Shown: one piece after another, positions 30,372-38,642 of the stretch
How positions within the stretch are numbered: the stretch's first letter is position 1
Layout of the letters: every line of letters begins with the position of its first letter
Program-made: the position numbers and the translations under genes
Source of the DNA: a virus
Direction: 5' to 3' (one strand)
Length of the DNA: 42,944 nt
IMG/VR virus record: IMGVR_UViG_3300031707_000046
Span: 1-42,944 of that record
The notes under the pieces: model-generated
What the model was told of the DNA's origin: nothing
Database searches by the model: none
Seen by the model: only the letters and a program-made list of their open reading frames with translations

Positions 30372-30902
30372 TTAATCTTGTGTGCTCGGCCTTCCCTGGA
30401 CCGTCAACATCATCGCCGGGATGACCCCGTCCTTTTCCATTCCCAGTTGACGAGCTGCGGCTCTGGATAAGTCGATATCGCGGTTTGTCCATTCTGCGGG
30501 GCCTCGATCGGTGACTTCTACCAGCGTCCACGTAGACCTCTTCATGTCCAGGACGAGGACCAGGCTCCCGAATGGAAGTGTGCGATGCGCGGCCGTGAAG
30601 CCGTTCATGTCAAACCGGGACCCCGACGCCATTCGCTTTCCGTGATGAGCGTCCGCGTAGAATGAAGCCAGACCGACCCAGGCGATCATCCTTTCCTTGC
30701 TCTGGCGGTACTGTGCGAGTTCCACCGCCACTTCCGCAAGCGACGCATTGGCCGTCTCAAGTTGGGCCTGAAGGTCTATGATCTCGACATCCTTATTGGC
30801 GGTGGTCACCTTGTGGCCAGCGTATATGCCGAGCGCCAACGCGAGAAGAACGATTAGTGAGAAGCTCATCCAGAGTTTTTGATCCGGTGTGATTCGTCTC
30901 AT
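30372..30902 (-). CDS. RlpA-like protein with membrane anchor
   Basis: 176 residues. One N-terminal transmembrane helix (LWMSFSLIVLLALALGIYAG), a coiled coil (KDVEIIDLQAQLETANASLA) and a C-terminal double-psi beta-barrel: ASFYADAHHGKRMASGSRF, TAAHRTLPFGSLVLV, VEVTDRGPAEWTNRDIDLSR. This is the RlpA signature, and the Asp of VTDRGP is a conserved active-site residue in RlpA lytic transglycosylases. Anchored in the inner membrane it could act on peptidoglycan during lysis or entry. Uncommon in phages. Confidence 0.82.
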   Translation of the reverse strand: MRRITPDQKLWMSFSLIVLLALALGIYAGHKVTTANKDVEIIDLQAQLETANASLAEVAVELAQYRQSKERMIAWVGLASFYADAHHGKRMASGSRFDMNGFTAAHRTLPFGSLVLVLDMKRSTWTLVEVTDRGPAEWTNRDIDLSRAAARQLGMEKDGVIPAMMLTVQGRPSTQD

Positions 30903-31636
30903 GATTTCCCCTCCTGTGCTTTATGCTTTTCATATTGAGCTTTGAACACGTCTCGACCCGGTAATCCGGCGTCTGGCCGGCTACCTCCTCCTCCCCCGCT
31001 TCCTCCTCGATCCTGTGATCTTGAAAGCCAGTTCGTGATGAAGCGGCGATAGTTCGATTTCTTCCCCTTGGCTCCATTGGCCAGAATCCATTCGCGCATC
31101 TTCGCGAGTTCAATATCGATATCGCAGGCCGGGTATGCCTCCCCCCAGCCGGTCCTGTCTTTCTCGGTGATCCCCTCCCACACCTTAAGATTTTTATTAA
31201 AAGAAAGAGAAGAAGACTTAGACAATACAGATACAGATAAGGCGTCCGCCTTTCCGGACACGCCGTCCGCTTTCGCGGACGCAATGTCCGCGTTCTTGGA
31301 CATGACCCTCCTTTTATGCCTGGAAGAAAGGCTGTAAGACTGCCAGTTTTTCACATAATAAATTCCATTCTTCAGCTCTTTTATTTTCCCGTGCTTGACG
31401 CACTTCGAGATCGATCCCTCTAATAATTCGGGGGTCACATTCAGGATTCGGGTTAGATATTCATGAGGATATCCCATCATGGGATTTGCCCTTATATATC
31501 CATCATCTTTCGCTCCCAGGGCCATAAGGTCGATGAAGACCGAGCGCTCTCCGGGCTCAAGCTCGAAGCGCGTTGATCCCATGAGCCACTTGTCGATCCA
31601 CAGGGGGATCCAGTCGTATGATTTCCCTCTCTTCAT
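30899..31636 (-). CDS. Replication initiator-like protein
   Basis: 245 residues from ATG 31636 (MKRGKSYDWIPLWID), with AAGGAAG upstream. The N-terminal ~100 residues are a winged-helix-like region (LEPGERSVFIDLMALGAKDD, PELLEGSISKCVKHGK), as in phage replisome-organiser/DnaD-type proteins. Then come a Ser/Ala/Lys heptad region (ASAKADG VSGKADA) and a C-terminal helical domain (AKMREWILANGAKGKKSNYR-type, ITNWLSRS). Contains the iterons described separately. Expected role: binding the origin and loading the host helicase, as lambda O does. Confidence 0.72.
   Translation of the reverse strand: MKRGKSYDWIPLWIDKWLMGSTRFELEPGERSVFIDLMALGAKDDGYIRANPMMGYPHEYLTRILNVTPELLEGSISKCVKHGKIKELKNGIYYVKNWQSYSLSSRHKRRVMSKNADIASAKADGVSGKADALSVSVLSKSSSLSFNKNLKVWEGITEKDRTGWGEAYPACDIDIELAKMREWILANGAKGKKSNYRRFITNWLSRSQDRGGSGGGGGSRPDAGLPGRDVFKAQYEKHKAQEGKS
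31185..31240. other. AT-rich, strand-asymmetric segment next to the iterons
   Basis: About 56 bases with runs of A and T on the + strand (AAGATTTTTATTAAAAGAAAG...) inside an otherwise GC-rich gene. This matches the unwinding element placed next to the iterons in lambda-type origins. Confidence 0.55.
31245..31302. repeat. Three 16-bp dyad iterons at 21-bp spacing (putative origin)
   Basis: GTCCGCCTTTCCGGAC (31245-31260), GTCCGCTTTCGCGGAC (31266-31281) and GTCCGCGTTCTTGGAC (31287-31302). All begin GTCCGC and end GGAC, at an exact 21-bp period (two helical turns, seven codons). Confidence 0.7.
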
Positions 31637-31664
31637 AATCTTCCTTTCATTTGGGATCCGGGAG

Positions 31665-31688
31665 GGAGGGGTCTTTTTCGACCCCTCC
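31665..31688 (-). terminator. Strong hairpin before the replication gene
   Basis: A perfect 9-bp stem, GGAGGGGTC/GACCCCTCC with a 6-base loop, in the 79-base gap between the 288-residue coiled-coil gene and the replication initiator. No T run on the minus strand; more likely an RNA structure or processing site. The loop is TTTTTC on the plus strand. Confidence 0.5.
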
Positions 31689-31715
31689 GACGCGCCTCGG
31701 ACTCCCGGAATGGAT

Positions 31716-32582
31716 TCATGCCTTGTTCCGCTTGCCGATCTCGGCCATCCTCTCCTCGAAGTAGAATTCGACGCCGGGGATCTTGACCTGATCCTTGAGC
31801 GTGCCGGCGAGGTCATTCAGATAAGTCATACAGGGAGAAACGGCCTCGATCGATACCTGCTCATCAAGGATGGCGCGGAGGAGAAGGCGAAGGTTCGCTT
31901 TGATAGGGTCCATAAAAGGATCATTTATTCGCGCCTTCCAATATCTCCGCATGGTCAGGCCTGTCGTCCTCGGGGCCTCCTGGATGGCCGGCGCCGGCGG
32001 CAGGGCGGACTCGGCCGCGGCCCCCTCGTCGATGGCCAGCGTGGTCTCCTCGTCCGCGGTCCTCCGGCTCTCCTCCGCCCGAATACGGAGCCTCTCCCGC
32101 TCCTCATCGATGCGCTTCAAGGCAGCTTCATCATTGGTCTTTTTCGCAGCCTTCCGATTGATTTCCTCGGCCTCTAATTCGAGCCGCCGGCGTTCGCGTT
32201 CAGCCTTCTCTTCGGCCTCCCTGGCCCTTCGCAGGGTCTCTTCCTCGATGCGCCTACGCTCGTTCTCGATTCTGGCCCGCTCTGCTTCGACTGCGAGACA
32301 CTTCCGTGCCTCTTCAGCACGCCACCTGGATATCCTGTCGCTGAGCAGCGAGACGGCCGGCTCTATCTTGCCGAGCTCGGCCTTTTCCTTCTGGACAACT
32401 TCTTGATGCGCGGCCCAGGCCGAATCCTTCATCGGCGCGAAGAATAATTTGATCTTCCTGATCGCGTCCTTACCGGTCAGGATCAGCTCCGTCGCCCTGC
32501 TCGCAGATGCCTGGTCCCTCACCTCGAGGGCCGCGGCCCGGACGACGATGTCCGTTGTTATTTTTTCGATCTCGTAATTCAT
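31716..32582 (-). CDS. Coiled-coil protein of the recombination module
   Basis: 288 residues ([20 protein letters not shown]). Residues ~85-175 are a highly charged single helix ([35 protein letters not shown]), then a Pro/Ala linker and a C-terminal globular part ([20 protein letters not shown]). Proteins of this type are common next to annealing or exonuclease genes in phages. Family and partner not established. Confidence 0.72.
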   Translation of the reverse strand: MNYEIEKITTDIVVRAAALEVRDQASASRATELILTGKDAIRKIKLFFAPMKDSAWAAHQEVVQKEKAELGKIEPAVSLLSDRISRWRAEEARKCLAVEAERARIENERRRIEEETLRRAREAEEKAERERRRLELEAEEINRKAAKKTNDEAALKRIDEERERLRIRAEESRRTADEETTLAIDEGAAAESALPPAPAIQEAPRTTGLTMRRYWKARINDPFMDPIKANLRLLLRAILDEQVSIEAVSPCMTYLNDLAGTLKDQVKIPGVEFYFEERMAEIGKRNKA

Positions 32583-33829
32583 GCTTGCGTCCTTTCAATC
32601 GTCGTGATGACGACATCCTGTTTGTGGCCATAGGGCTCCTTGATGTCCTTCGGGATGTCGTAGAAAGTCTTGTGCTGGATCTGCGTCGAAATCTCGATGT
32701 CGTTCACGATTGCGTTCCAGCCGTGATATCGGCCCGGCTTCTCTCCCGTCCCGATGAGCTTGGTCTTAACCTCCATGTAGGCATCGTGCCATTTTTTGAG
32801 CTCGAGATAATGCTCAAGCTCGGGAACCTCGCCCTGCTTGATCTCGCGGAACTCCGTCGCCTTGAGCGGCTGGCATAGGTGGTTCCATTCGCACATCCCA
32901 CAGCAACTTGGGTCGTAGGGCATCGGCTCCGGGTAGGTTCCCGCGTCGACGTGCCGGTTCACGTCCTCGATCACACCCAGGTCGTGCTCGGCCAGGTCTT
33001 GGTCAAAAAGCATGGGCAGGATCCGCGGCCGCTTTCCGAACGTCCCGAGGATAAGGAAGCCGGCCGGGGCCTTTAACATGAGGCAGTAAATGTTTAGCTG
33101 GCTCGGGTACTTCCGGATCCACCAGTATCGCGTGCCCCTCACGTCCTCGATCGATTTGAGTTGGTCCCAAAATAGCGGACTGATGCTCTTGATCTCGGCG
33201 GGAACTTCAGAGACCGCTGAAAAAGGCGCCGGCAGTTGGCGCCTCAGCGGGTTCATAGCGTCGATCCGGCCAGTCGTTTGATATTTGTCGTCCAATTTGC
33301 CCGGGCGCTGCGCCTGCGTGAGCTCCCATCCAGCCTGAGAAAGATATCCTTTCATCCGCCGCTCGACTTCGTTTCCCTCCCGGAAGCGCCAGAGGGTCTC
33401 AATATCGAACGATCTCCGGTCGAGCCCGTTCAATCGCTCGTAAACGATATGCCTTTTGCATGGATGCCCGATCGATGACGCCCAGTTCCGGTCGCGATGT
33501 TCCGTCGGCCCGCGTCTATCGGCCTCGATCTCGGCATCCAGGGCGGCCTCCATCTCCATCGCGACCTCCCGGAGTTCCGCCAGGAGGAAACCCCCCTCCG
33601 TCGCCACGATGCCCGCAGGTTTGATCGCGAGTACGACCTTCGGGGCACAAGGCATCGTTTGAGCCACGCCTTGCGCGAGCATTCCGTGCCAGTTCTCCGG
33701 CTTCGTCAGAATGGGTTCGGCCGGCGGATGTTCAAAGGAAATGCCGGACCGACGGACCGCGACTTTTTCCCGGAGGCGGGCCCTCGCGTCCGCCTCCCTC
33801 TTCAATTGCTCCTTATCGATCTCCTTCAT
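32579..33829 (-). CDS. Cas4/RecB-like PD-(D/E)XK nuclease with Fe-S-type cysteines
   Basis: 416 residues. [17 protein letters not shown] and [16 protein letters not shown] precede the catalytic core TGRIDAMNP and [12 protein letters not shown] (Asp, then E-x-K). The distal [12 protein letters not shown] cysteines, with the first one in GHPC, form the four-Cys set seen in Cas4/AddB-like 4Fe-4S nucleases. Probably resects phage DNA ends for recombination with the upstream annealing-type protein. No CRISPR locus is near. Confidence 0.82.
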   Translation of the reverse strand: MKEIDKEQLKREADARARLREKVAVRRSGISFEHPPAEPILTKPENWHGMLAQGVAQTMPCAPKVVLAIKPAGIVATEGGFLLAELREVAMEMEAALDAEIEADRRGPTEHRDRNWASSIGHPCKRHIVYERLNGLDRRSFDIETLWRFREGNEVERRMKGYLSQAGWELTQAQRPGKLDDKYQTTGRIDAMNPLRRQLPAPFSAVSEVPAEIKSISPLFWDQLKSIEDVRGTRYWWIRKYPSQLNIYCLMLKAPAGFLILGTFGKRPRILPMLFDQDLAEHDLGVIEDVNRHVDAGTYPEPMPYDPSCCGMCEWNHLCQPLKATEFREIKQGEVPELEHYLELKKWHDAYMEVKTKLIGTGEKPGRYHGWNAIVNDIEISTQIQHKTFYDIPKDIKEPYGHKQDVVITTIERTQA

Positions 33830-34872
33830 GCCTTCCCGCCCTTCGCGGCCTCGGCCCGCCTCTTCTCCCAGTATTCTTCGGGCGGCTCCTGGTCCTTTGC
33901 GGGATTGCCGATCTTCTCAGGCTTTTCGTCGGCGGCGACTTCTTCCAATATTTCCTTTTCCTCTTCCGCCTCCACGTCGACGATGGTCTCCTTCCGGACC
34001 TCGAATTCCTTTGATTCGCCGCCGTCCTCGGCCTGCTTCATGAGGTCCGCCAGGTTCCGCGGGGTGTTGTCGTTTCGCCATCCGTAGACGACGACGTTCG
34101 CGTATTTGCTGCCCCCCTCGCCAGCCTTCATCACGACCTGCGCCGCGGCGATCGCCGGGTGGTCCTTGAGGACGTTCCGTTCGACGATCGTCGTTGCCAT
34201 CCGGTCCCCGAACCGCTGCCTCTGCGTGTGCTCCTCGAGGCAGTCGACGATCGCCTGGTCCTGGTAGTTGACCCAGATCCCGAGCGGCCTCTCCGTGGGG
34301 AAGAATGCCCAGCGGCCTTCGATCGTCGGCTTCTCTTCCGCGATGCCGTAGATGGCGCAGTTCGGGGACTCCTTCTCGTCGGTCGGCACGCGGTTCCCCT
34401 CCGGGTCCTTTTTCCAGACCACCCTTTTCATCTTCGCCTGGATGCTCTGGATGAAGTACGTGTAGACGTTGTAGAAAAGCGTCTTGTCGATGACCACGAT
34501 GTTCCCGGCCGGCGAGTAGCCGATCCCCATCGCCCGGATGTTGACGCTCTCGATCGCCTTCGTCCTCCGGTTCCGCTCAATGTGCGGGTTCGGCACGGGC
34601 TTCCCGTCGACGATGACGGACTGCGGCTTCAGGATCGAAATCGAAGCGACCTTGTTCAGGTGCCAATACCCCGACGCCGTGATGCTCCACTTGCCCTTCA
34701 GGCTGTAGATCTGGCCGTGCTTCTCGTAGAGGGTCATGTCGGCCTTGATCGGCGCCATGACCTGGCCGTCGGGCAGGATCTTGACATAGACCTTGCCGAA
34801 GTCGGCCGCGAGGACGATCTGCTTCCCGTTCGCGCCCGGCGGCGCGGTTTTCGTCAATTTGTCTTCAGTCAT
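33826..34872 (-). CDS. Putative recombination/ssDNA annealing protein
   Basis: 348 residues ([18 protein letters not shown]). It has an alpha/beta centre ([55 protein letters not shown]) and an acidic, disordered C-terminal tail ([18 protein letters not shown]) as in ssDNA-handling proteins. It precedes the nuclease gene with an ATGA overlap, the usual exonuclease-annealase order. No RecT/Bet signature can be shown, so the call is contextual. Confidence 0.5.
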   Translation of the reverse strand: MTEDKLTKTAPPGANGKQIVLAADFGKVYVKILPDGQVMAPIKADMTLYEKHGQIYSLKGKWSITASGYWHLNKVASISILKPQSVIVDGKPVPNPHIERNRRTKAIESVNIRAMGIGYSPAGNIVVIDKTLFYNVYTYFIQSIQAKMKRVVWKKDPEGNRVPTDEKESPNCAIYGIAEEKPTIEGRWAFFPTERPLGIWVNYQDQAIVDCLEEHTQRQRFGDRMATTIVERNVLKDHPAIAAAQVVMKAGEGGSKYANVVVYGWRNDNTPRNLADLMKQAEDGGESKEFEVRKETIVDVEAEEEKEILEEVAADEKPEKIGNPAKDQEPPEEYWEKRRAEAAKGGKA

Positions 34873-34888
34873 TGAATCTCCTTTTCTC

Positions 34889-34916
34889 TTGACAAGGCCC
34901 CGCGCGGTGCTATAAT
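34889..34916 (+). promoter_or_regulatory. Perfect-hexamer sigma70 promoter pointing antisense into the early operon
   Basis: TTGACA at 34889-34894, 16-bp spacer containing the palindrome CCGCGCGG, TATAAT at 34911-34916. It lies in the gap between two minus-strand genes, reads plus-ward, and no plus-strand gene follows. It would produce antisense RNA to the zinc-ribbon and regulator genes. Confidence 0.6.
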
Positions 34917-35377
34917 TCGAGCGTCAACTGGCCCGCGGGGGCCGCGGTTCCATTTTTCCCGCCGTCCTCGGTTCCGGGGACGGCCCTGTTTGCCTCCAGC
35001 TTCAATCCTTCGTCATTAACCTCCTTCGAATATTGACAGCGCTCGCAGAGGCTGCCGATCATCGAGTTCTCGCGAATGGCGTTGTGGCATCCCTCGCAGA
35101 GCACGTATGGCGAGTATTCGATGGCATAGCGGATCCCGAACCCGAGGCCGGCAGACTCGACCTTTGGGACGCCGTTCCGCTCGACGCTTTCATGGGCGAG
35201 GCGCTTCTTCAAGCGCGCATCGCGTTTGGCTTCCCGCTCCACTTTCTTCTGCTGTCGGCGCTCGTCGCGGATCTTCTTATCGCGCTCAATCTCCGCCTTC
35301 TTGCGCTCGCGCTCCAGCTTGCGGGCTGCGCATTCCTGTTCCATAAGGAGGGTCCGGTTAGATTTTTTTCGGCTCAT
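34910..35377 (-). CDS. Zinc-ribbon protein with basic coiled coil
   Basis: 155 residues. The N-terminal ~65 residues are a basic helix (ERERKKAEIERDKKIRDERR, AKRDARLKKRLAHES). A zinc ribbon follows at LCEGCHNAIRENSMIGSLCERC. Likely DNA/RNA binding. Function unknown; the start ATG overlaps the stop of the upstream helix-turn-helix gene. Confidence 0.65.
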   Translation of the reverse strand: MSRKKSNRTLLMEQECAARKLERERKKAEIERDKKIRDERRQQKKVEREAKRDARLKKRLAHESVERNGVPKVESAGLGFGIRYAIEYSPYVLCEGCHNAIRENSMIGSLCERCQYSKEVNDEGLKLEANRAVPGTEDGGKNGTAAPAGQLTLEL

Positions 35378-35664
35378 AATTTCCCCTTCCCAATTCCGAA
35401 CCTGTCCTCGATCTTCTTGACCCGGACTTCGAGCGCGGAGATCCTATCCGGCTCGGCCTGAATTCCTAGATATGCCGCGACACGTTCAGCCATTGCCGCC
35501 GAAGGTCGTCTTCCCTTTGCCCAATATTGAGTAATCCGGTAGCTGATGTTGAGATCCTTGGCGAGTCGATATTTCGATACTTCAGCCGTTTTTAGGGTCC
35601 TGATTAGATTTCGCCCTGAGAGCGCGCAGGAGAGGCGATCGTATTTTGACGTGTCATTCCTCAT
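35374..35664 (-). CDS. Helix-turn-helix regulator
   Basis: 96 residues (MRNDTSKYDRLSCALSG). HTH at about 29-65: AEVSKYRLAKDLNISYRITQYWAKGRR, Cro/CI-like. The C-terminal helix (ISALEVRVKKIEDRFG) could dimerise. One of several small DNA-binding proteins in the early operon. Confidence 0.72.
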   Translation of the reverse strand: MRNDTSKYDRLSCALSGRNLIRTLKTAEVSKYRLAKDLNISYRITQYWAKGRRPSAAMAERVAAYLGIQAEPDRISALEVRVKKIEDRFGIGKGKL

Positions 35665-35676
35665 GCTCGACCTGTT

Positions 35677-35865
35677 TCATGCATGAATTCGTGTATGCAA
35701 AGGGGCCTTCCGCACCCTTTTTGGCAGGTTCCGCCCACTTTTCACGAGATCGATCCACTCCCAAACCGAAAACCCGAGCGCGAAGACGTATCGCTTCCCT
35801 TCGCTATAGACCTCAATGCTCCCGCCATCCTCGGAGATGACGGCCTTGCAGTTTTTTTCATTCAT
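35677..35865 (-). CDS. Small hypothetical early protein
   Basis: 62 residues (MNEKNCKAVISEDGGSIEVY), beta-strand-rich N-terminal half and a basic end (GRNLPKRVRKAPLHTRIHA). Overlaps the stop of the CII-like gene by 4 bases. No family recognised. Confidence 0.55.
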   Translation of the reverse strand: MNEKNCKAVISEDGGSIEVYSEGKRYVFALGFSVWEWIDLVKSGRNLPKRVRKAPLHTRIHA

Positions 35866-36185
35866 GGCGTATCGCCCCTTCCATTCGCTGCTGACAAGAA
35901 TACCTTTGCCATTTGGATCATCGTTTCAGCCGCCTTCTTGTCCCGGATCTTCGGCAGCAGGACGTATCCGCACTTATCCAGGATGTATTCCAGGTATTCT
36001 GTGTCTTGCGTCGCCGCGGTGAGCGGAGCCAACCGATCGGCCGGGAAAAGGTTTTTGCCCTCGATCCACTTATAGAGCGTGTCCCGATGGATGCCCATCT
36101 TTTCGGCCACGGATTCGACAGCGTACTTCGCCTTGATCACGAAGTTCGTGTAGAGTAGACACTGAAGACCCGAATTAGCGCTCAT
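35862..36185 (-). CDS. CII-like transcription regulator
   Basis: 107 residues from ATG 36185 (MSANSGLQCLLYTNFV); an upstream GTG is an alternative. An HTH of the CII type lies at about 22-50 (YAVESVAEKMGIHRDTLYKWIEGKN), followed by a C-terminal oligomerisation region (YLEYILDKCGYVLLPKI). In enteric phages CII activates lysogeny. The call is by motif; only moderately sure. Confidence 0.65.
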   Translation of the reverse strand: MSANSGLQCLLYTNFVIKAKYAVESVAEKMGIHRDTLYKWIEGKNLFPADRLAPLTAATQDTEYLEYILDKCGYVLLPKIRDKKAAETMIQMAKVFLSAANGRGDTP

Positions 36186-36417
36186 AATTCGATTGACCGA
36201 CACCGGCCACCCCCTTATCTTGAGTGGTATGAATGGTCGAAGAACCGAACGATCGCTTAGCCCGGAAGATCTCGATCTTATCCGGGTCGAAGCGCTTGCC
36301 GCAGGGATAGACCTCGTACGGAAGGATTCCCTTCCGGCACCAGGAATCGATCGTCCAGGGCTTGACCTGGAACAGCCGGGCCAGGTCTTTACGGGTGAGG
36401 AGGGGGTCCTGGCTCAT
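36175..36417 (-). CDS. Excisionase/MerR-like HTH protein
   Basis: 80 residues (MSQDPLLTRKDLARLFQVK). The winged HTH TIDSWCRKGILPYEVYPCG...FDPDKIEIF is of the AlpA/excisionase (HTH_17) type. Early in the lytic operon and not next to int, it could act as a recombination directionality factor or as a regulator. Confidence 0.7.
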   Translation of the reverse strand: MSQDPLLTRKDLARLFQVKPWTIDSWCRKGILPYEVYPCGKRFDPDKIEIFRAKRSFGSSTIHTTQDKGVAGVGQSNYER

Positions 36418-36605
36418 TTGGTTCCCCGGTATATTTCATCCAGTCCCATCCCCGTGATCTTCTTGGCCTTGAGTGCGGTACTAAGACCGAAACGGCGTTT
36501 TCCCCGTAGGCAGAGGGAAAGCATTGCCTCGGATATATCCAATTGCTTAGCGAAGGCGGCCTGTGTCATCCCTCGCTCCCTTATGAACTTGACTATACTT
36601 AACAT
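36414..36605 (-). CDS. Cro-like HTH regulator
   Basis: 63 residues from ATG 36605 (MLSIVKFIRERGMTQAAFAK), HTH: TQAAFAKQLDISEAMLSLCLRGKRRF. The first gene of the lytic operon, opposite the repressor. The promoter -10 ends at 36615 and the predicted start lies within a few bases of the ATG, so the mRNA is leaderless or nearly so. An upstream in-frame ATG at 36638 would lie in the promoter. Confidence 0.72.
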   Translation of the reverse strand: MLSIVKFIRERGMTQAAFAKQLDISEAMLSLCLRGKRRFGLSTALKAKKITGMGLDEIYRGTK

Positions 36606-36640
36606 GGTGTAACTAATATAATAAATAATTAACACCATGT
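36602..36640. promoter_or_regulatory. Operator pair (inverted repeat) at the switch
   Basis: ACATGGTGT at 36602-36610 and its inverse ACACCATGT at 36632-36640, separated by 21 AT-rich bases. One arm overlaps the -35 region of the leftward promoter and the other its start codon. Likely repressor/Cro binding half-sites. Confidence 0.6.
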
Positions 36641-36643
36641 CAA
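36615..36643 (-). promoter_or_regulatory. Leftward early promoter (PR-like)
   Basis: TTGACA at 36643-36638, 17-bp spacer, TATATT at 36620-36615 on the minus strand. Drives the Cro-like gene and the whole lytic operon. Confidence 0.78.
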
Positions 36644-36699
36644 GTATTATTATATTTTATTTACGACGTGCTATGTTATTGTTTATAAAACATTTAGGC

Positions 36700-36730
36700 T
36701 TGACAGGCGGTAAAGAAAGGAAAATAATAT
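36700..36730 (+). promoter_or_regulatory. Rightward repressor promoter (PRM-like)
   Basis: TTGACA at 36700-36705, 19-bp spacer, TAATAT at 36725-36730. The expected start is at or just before the ATG at 36738, as in lambda PRM. Confidence 0.65.
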
Positions 36731-36737
36731 TTCAAGG

Positions 36738-37046
36738 ATGATTGACTCAGCAGAAGAACTCCAGAGGCAAGCGCCTATCACGGCCCGCCTGCGAAAGTTG
36801 ATGAAGGATCGCAAGGTCACGGGGATTTCGATTGCCACAGCCTTCGGGTATACCGGACCCTGGTTGAGCCTGATCATGAAAAACAAACGCAGTCTGTCGG
36901 TTGGCGAGCTATCCAAGATAGCAGAGTTATTGGGGGTTCAAATGGGCGATCTTTGCCCGAAGGCGGAAGAAATTAAACCTCCTAAAACGATCGACGAAAT
37001 TGTTGATCAAAAAATTCGGGAGCGCCTAGACGAACTCAAGAAATAA
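36738..37046 (+). CDS. Phage repressor, XRE/HTH type
   Basis: 102 residues (MIDSAEELQRQAPITARLRK). HTH at about 30-62: TGISIATAFGYTGPWLSLIMKNKRSLSVGELSKIAELLG, followed by a short tail without a LexA-like protease domain (no Ser-Lys motif). Therefore not RecA-cleavable by itself. Divergent from the Cro-like gene; probable maintenance repressor. No leader, see the promoter entry. Confidence 0.82.
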   Translation: MIDSAEELQRQAPITARLRKLMKDRKVTGISIATAFGYTGPWLSLIMKNKRSLSVGELSKIAELLGVQMGDLCPKAEEIKPPKTIDEIVDQKIRERLDELKK

Positions 37047-37063
37047 ATCTTAGGGGGTGAGTC

Positions 37064-37432
37064 ATGCGAAGATGGGGAATCTTAGTAGTGGTATTGTGTA
37101 TGACACTGGCCGCATGTGATTCCGGGGGTACACCTCCGACTCCGAAACCAATGTTCAGCGATGCCTTTAAGGTAGATATCTCTGCGCGAATCCAAGAAGC
37201 CCAAAAAAGCGGCTTGATTAAAAAATTAGACGCTCAAATCGGCAGGGTTTGGATTCAAGAATTAACCTGGGCGTCCATAAACGTTGAATTAAAGGAAGAT
37301 ATGACGAGAACGATCGCGGCATATTGCGCGATCCAACAAAATACCGAGTATTTGTCTGTGGATGTCATCGGATGGATGACCGGGAAAAAACTTGGGTCCT
37401 ATTCAACCCTGGGTGGATTCAAGGTTTATTGA
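37064..37432 (+). CDS. Lysogeny-module lipoprotein
   Basis: 122 residues behind GGGGGTGA. Signal peptide with lipobox LAAC (Cys 18), then a Pro-rich linker (SGGTPPTPKPMF) and a globular domain (FKVDISARIQEAQKSG; LKEDMTRTIAAYCAIQ). Transcribed with the repressor, so expressed in the lysogen. Position and type fit a superinfection-exclusion or lysogenic-conversion lipoprotein; function not proven. Confidence 0.75.
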   Translation: MRRWGILVVVLCMTLAACDSGGTPPTPKPMFSDAFKVDISARIQEAQKSGLIKKLDAQIGRVWIQELTWASINVELKEDMTRTIAAYCAIQQNTEYLSVDVIGWMTGKKLGSYSTLGGFKVY

Positions 37433-37433
37433 A

Positions 37434-37592
37434 ATGAAGATCATCATCACGCTCGATCGTAAAACAGCTAAACTCGATTGGTTCATCCGCGCCGAACCCG
37501 GGCCAGTGCCGCCGATAGTCAATCCGCCAAATCCAGAAGAGCCGAAGGATGGAGGACCGCCGGAACTTGAGAAAAAGCCGAAGCCATCGTGA
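37434..37592 (+). CDS. Small hypothetical protein
   Basis: 52 residues from ATG 37434 (MKIIITLDRKTAKLDWF), with a Pro/Glu-rich tail (NPPNPEEPKDGGPPELEKK). It overlaps the GTG start of the integrase. Probably part of the lysogeny operon; no recognisable family. Confidence 0.5.
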   Translation: MKIIITLDRKTAKLDWFIRAEPGPVPPIVNPPNPEEPKDGGPPELEKKPKPS

Positions 37593-38620
37593 TCAAAAAA
37601 GTTGGCCGCTATTACTGGCTCGATCTCTGGGTCGGGAAGAAGCGCGTCCGTCGATCGCTAAAGACGACGGAACACGGCCTGGCGATCGCCAGAGCGAACG
37701 AACTCACGCATAAGTATCGCGCCGAGGCAAAGATATCGACGACCAATCTTCGGGACTTTGCCGCCCGATATCTCGAATGGGCCAGGGAAACGAAACCCGC
37801 ATCCTGGCCGGCAGAAAAACTCCGACTGGACAAGATGCTTGATCTATTCGATGAGCTCAAGATCAAGAACCTCGATGAAGTCACGGCTTATCATATCGAA
37901 CAAATCCGCACCATGCTCAAGACCAGAACCATCATCAAGGGAAAAGAATCCCGAGAGGTTGACCGCTCCAAAACTACGCTTAATCGATATCTACAAATCC
38001 TCCGTGGAATGTTCTACAAGGCCATCGACTGGGAAATCATCCCCGGACCGAATCCGCTCCGCAAGGTAAAGTTCGCTCGGGAAGGGACGAAGATTCAGCC
38101 GTTGACGAACGAGCAGATCAAAATAATCATGGACGAGGCGACGGCCATATCGAAAAAGCCGGAGAGTCCGATCCAGAAAGTTCTCCCCGACTTGTTGACA
38201 TTTATCCTGAATACGGGGCTCCGGCGCTCCGAGGCGCTCAATCTGAAATGGGAAGATATCCGCGACGCTGAAGCCAGGGTCTTAGGCAAAGGGGCAAAAC
38301 TCCGGACGGTTCCGCTCAACGTCGTAGCCCTGGGCGTCATAAATCGACAACCGCGATCCGGGCGCTATGTATTCGATGTCCCGAACCGAAACTCCGGGAG
38401 TTTGCTTCGCCGAACGATGGACGCCATTTCAAAGAAGGCCGGAGTCCGGACCGGACTCCACCTGTTCCGCCATGCGTTCGCAACGCGGCTCCTGGCCTCA
38501 GGGGTCGATATCGTGACCATCAGCGAGATACTGGGACATGGCCGAATGATGATATCGCTCCTCTATTCCCACAGTGATCCAGTCCACAAGCGTCACGCCG
38601 TGGACTCTCTCATCCCATAA
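37589..38620 (+). CDS. int: Tyrosine site-specific integrase
   Basis: 343 residues with a GTG start. A short N-terminal arm-binding part, a core-binding domain (RDFAARYLEWARETK) and the catalytic domain with R212 (TGLRRSEAL), K237 (GAKLRT), H291 and R294 (HLFRHAFAT), H317 (LGHG), Y326 (LLYSHSD). It integrates the phage at a tRNA gene; the attP lies 90-140 bases beyond its stop. No frameshift or truncation. Confidence 0.95.
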   Translation: MIKKVGRYYWLDLWVGKKRVRRSLKTTEHGLAIARANELTHKYRAEAKISTTNLRDFAARYLEWARETKPASWPAEKLRLDKMLDLFDELKIKNLDEVTAYHIEQIRTMLKTRTIIKGKESREVDRSKTTLNRYLQILRGMFYKAIDWEIIPGPNPLRKVKFAREGTKIQPLTNEQIKIIMDEATAISKKPESPIQKVLPDLLTFILNTGLRRSEALNLKWEDIRDAEARVLGKGAKLRTVPLNVVALGVINRQPRSGRYVFDVPNRNSGSLLRRTMDAISKKAGVRTGLHLFRHAFATRLLASGVDIVTISEILGHGRMMISLLYSHSDPVHKRHAVDSLIP

Positions 38621-38642
38621 CCGCTAGCCTGATTCTTAGACA

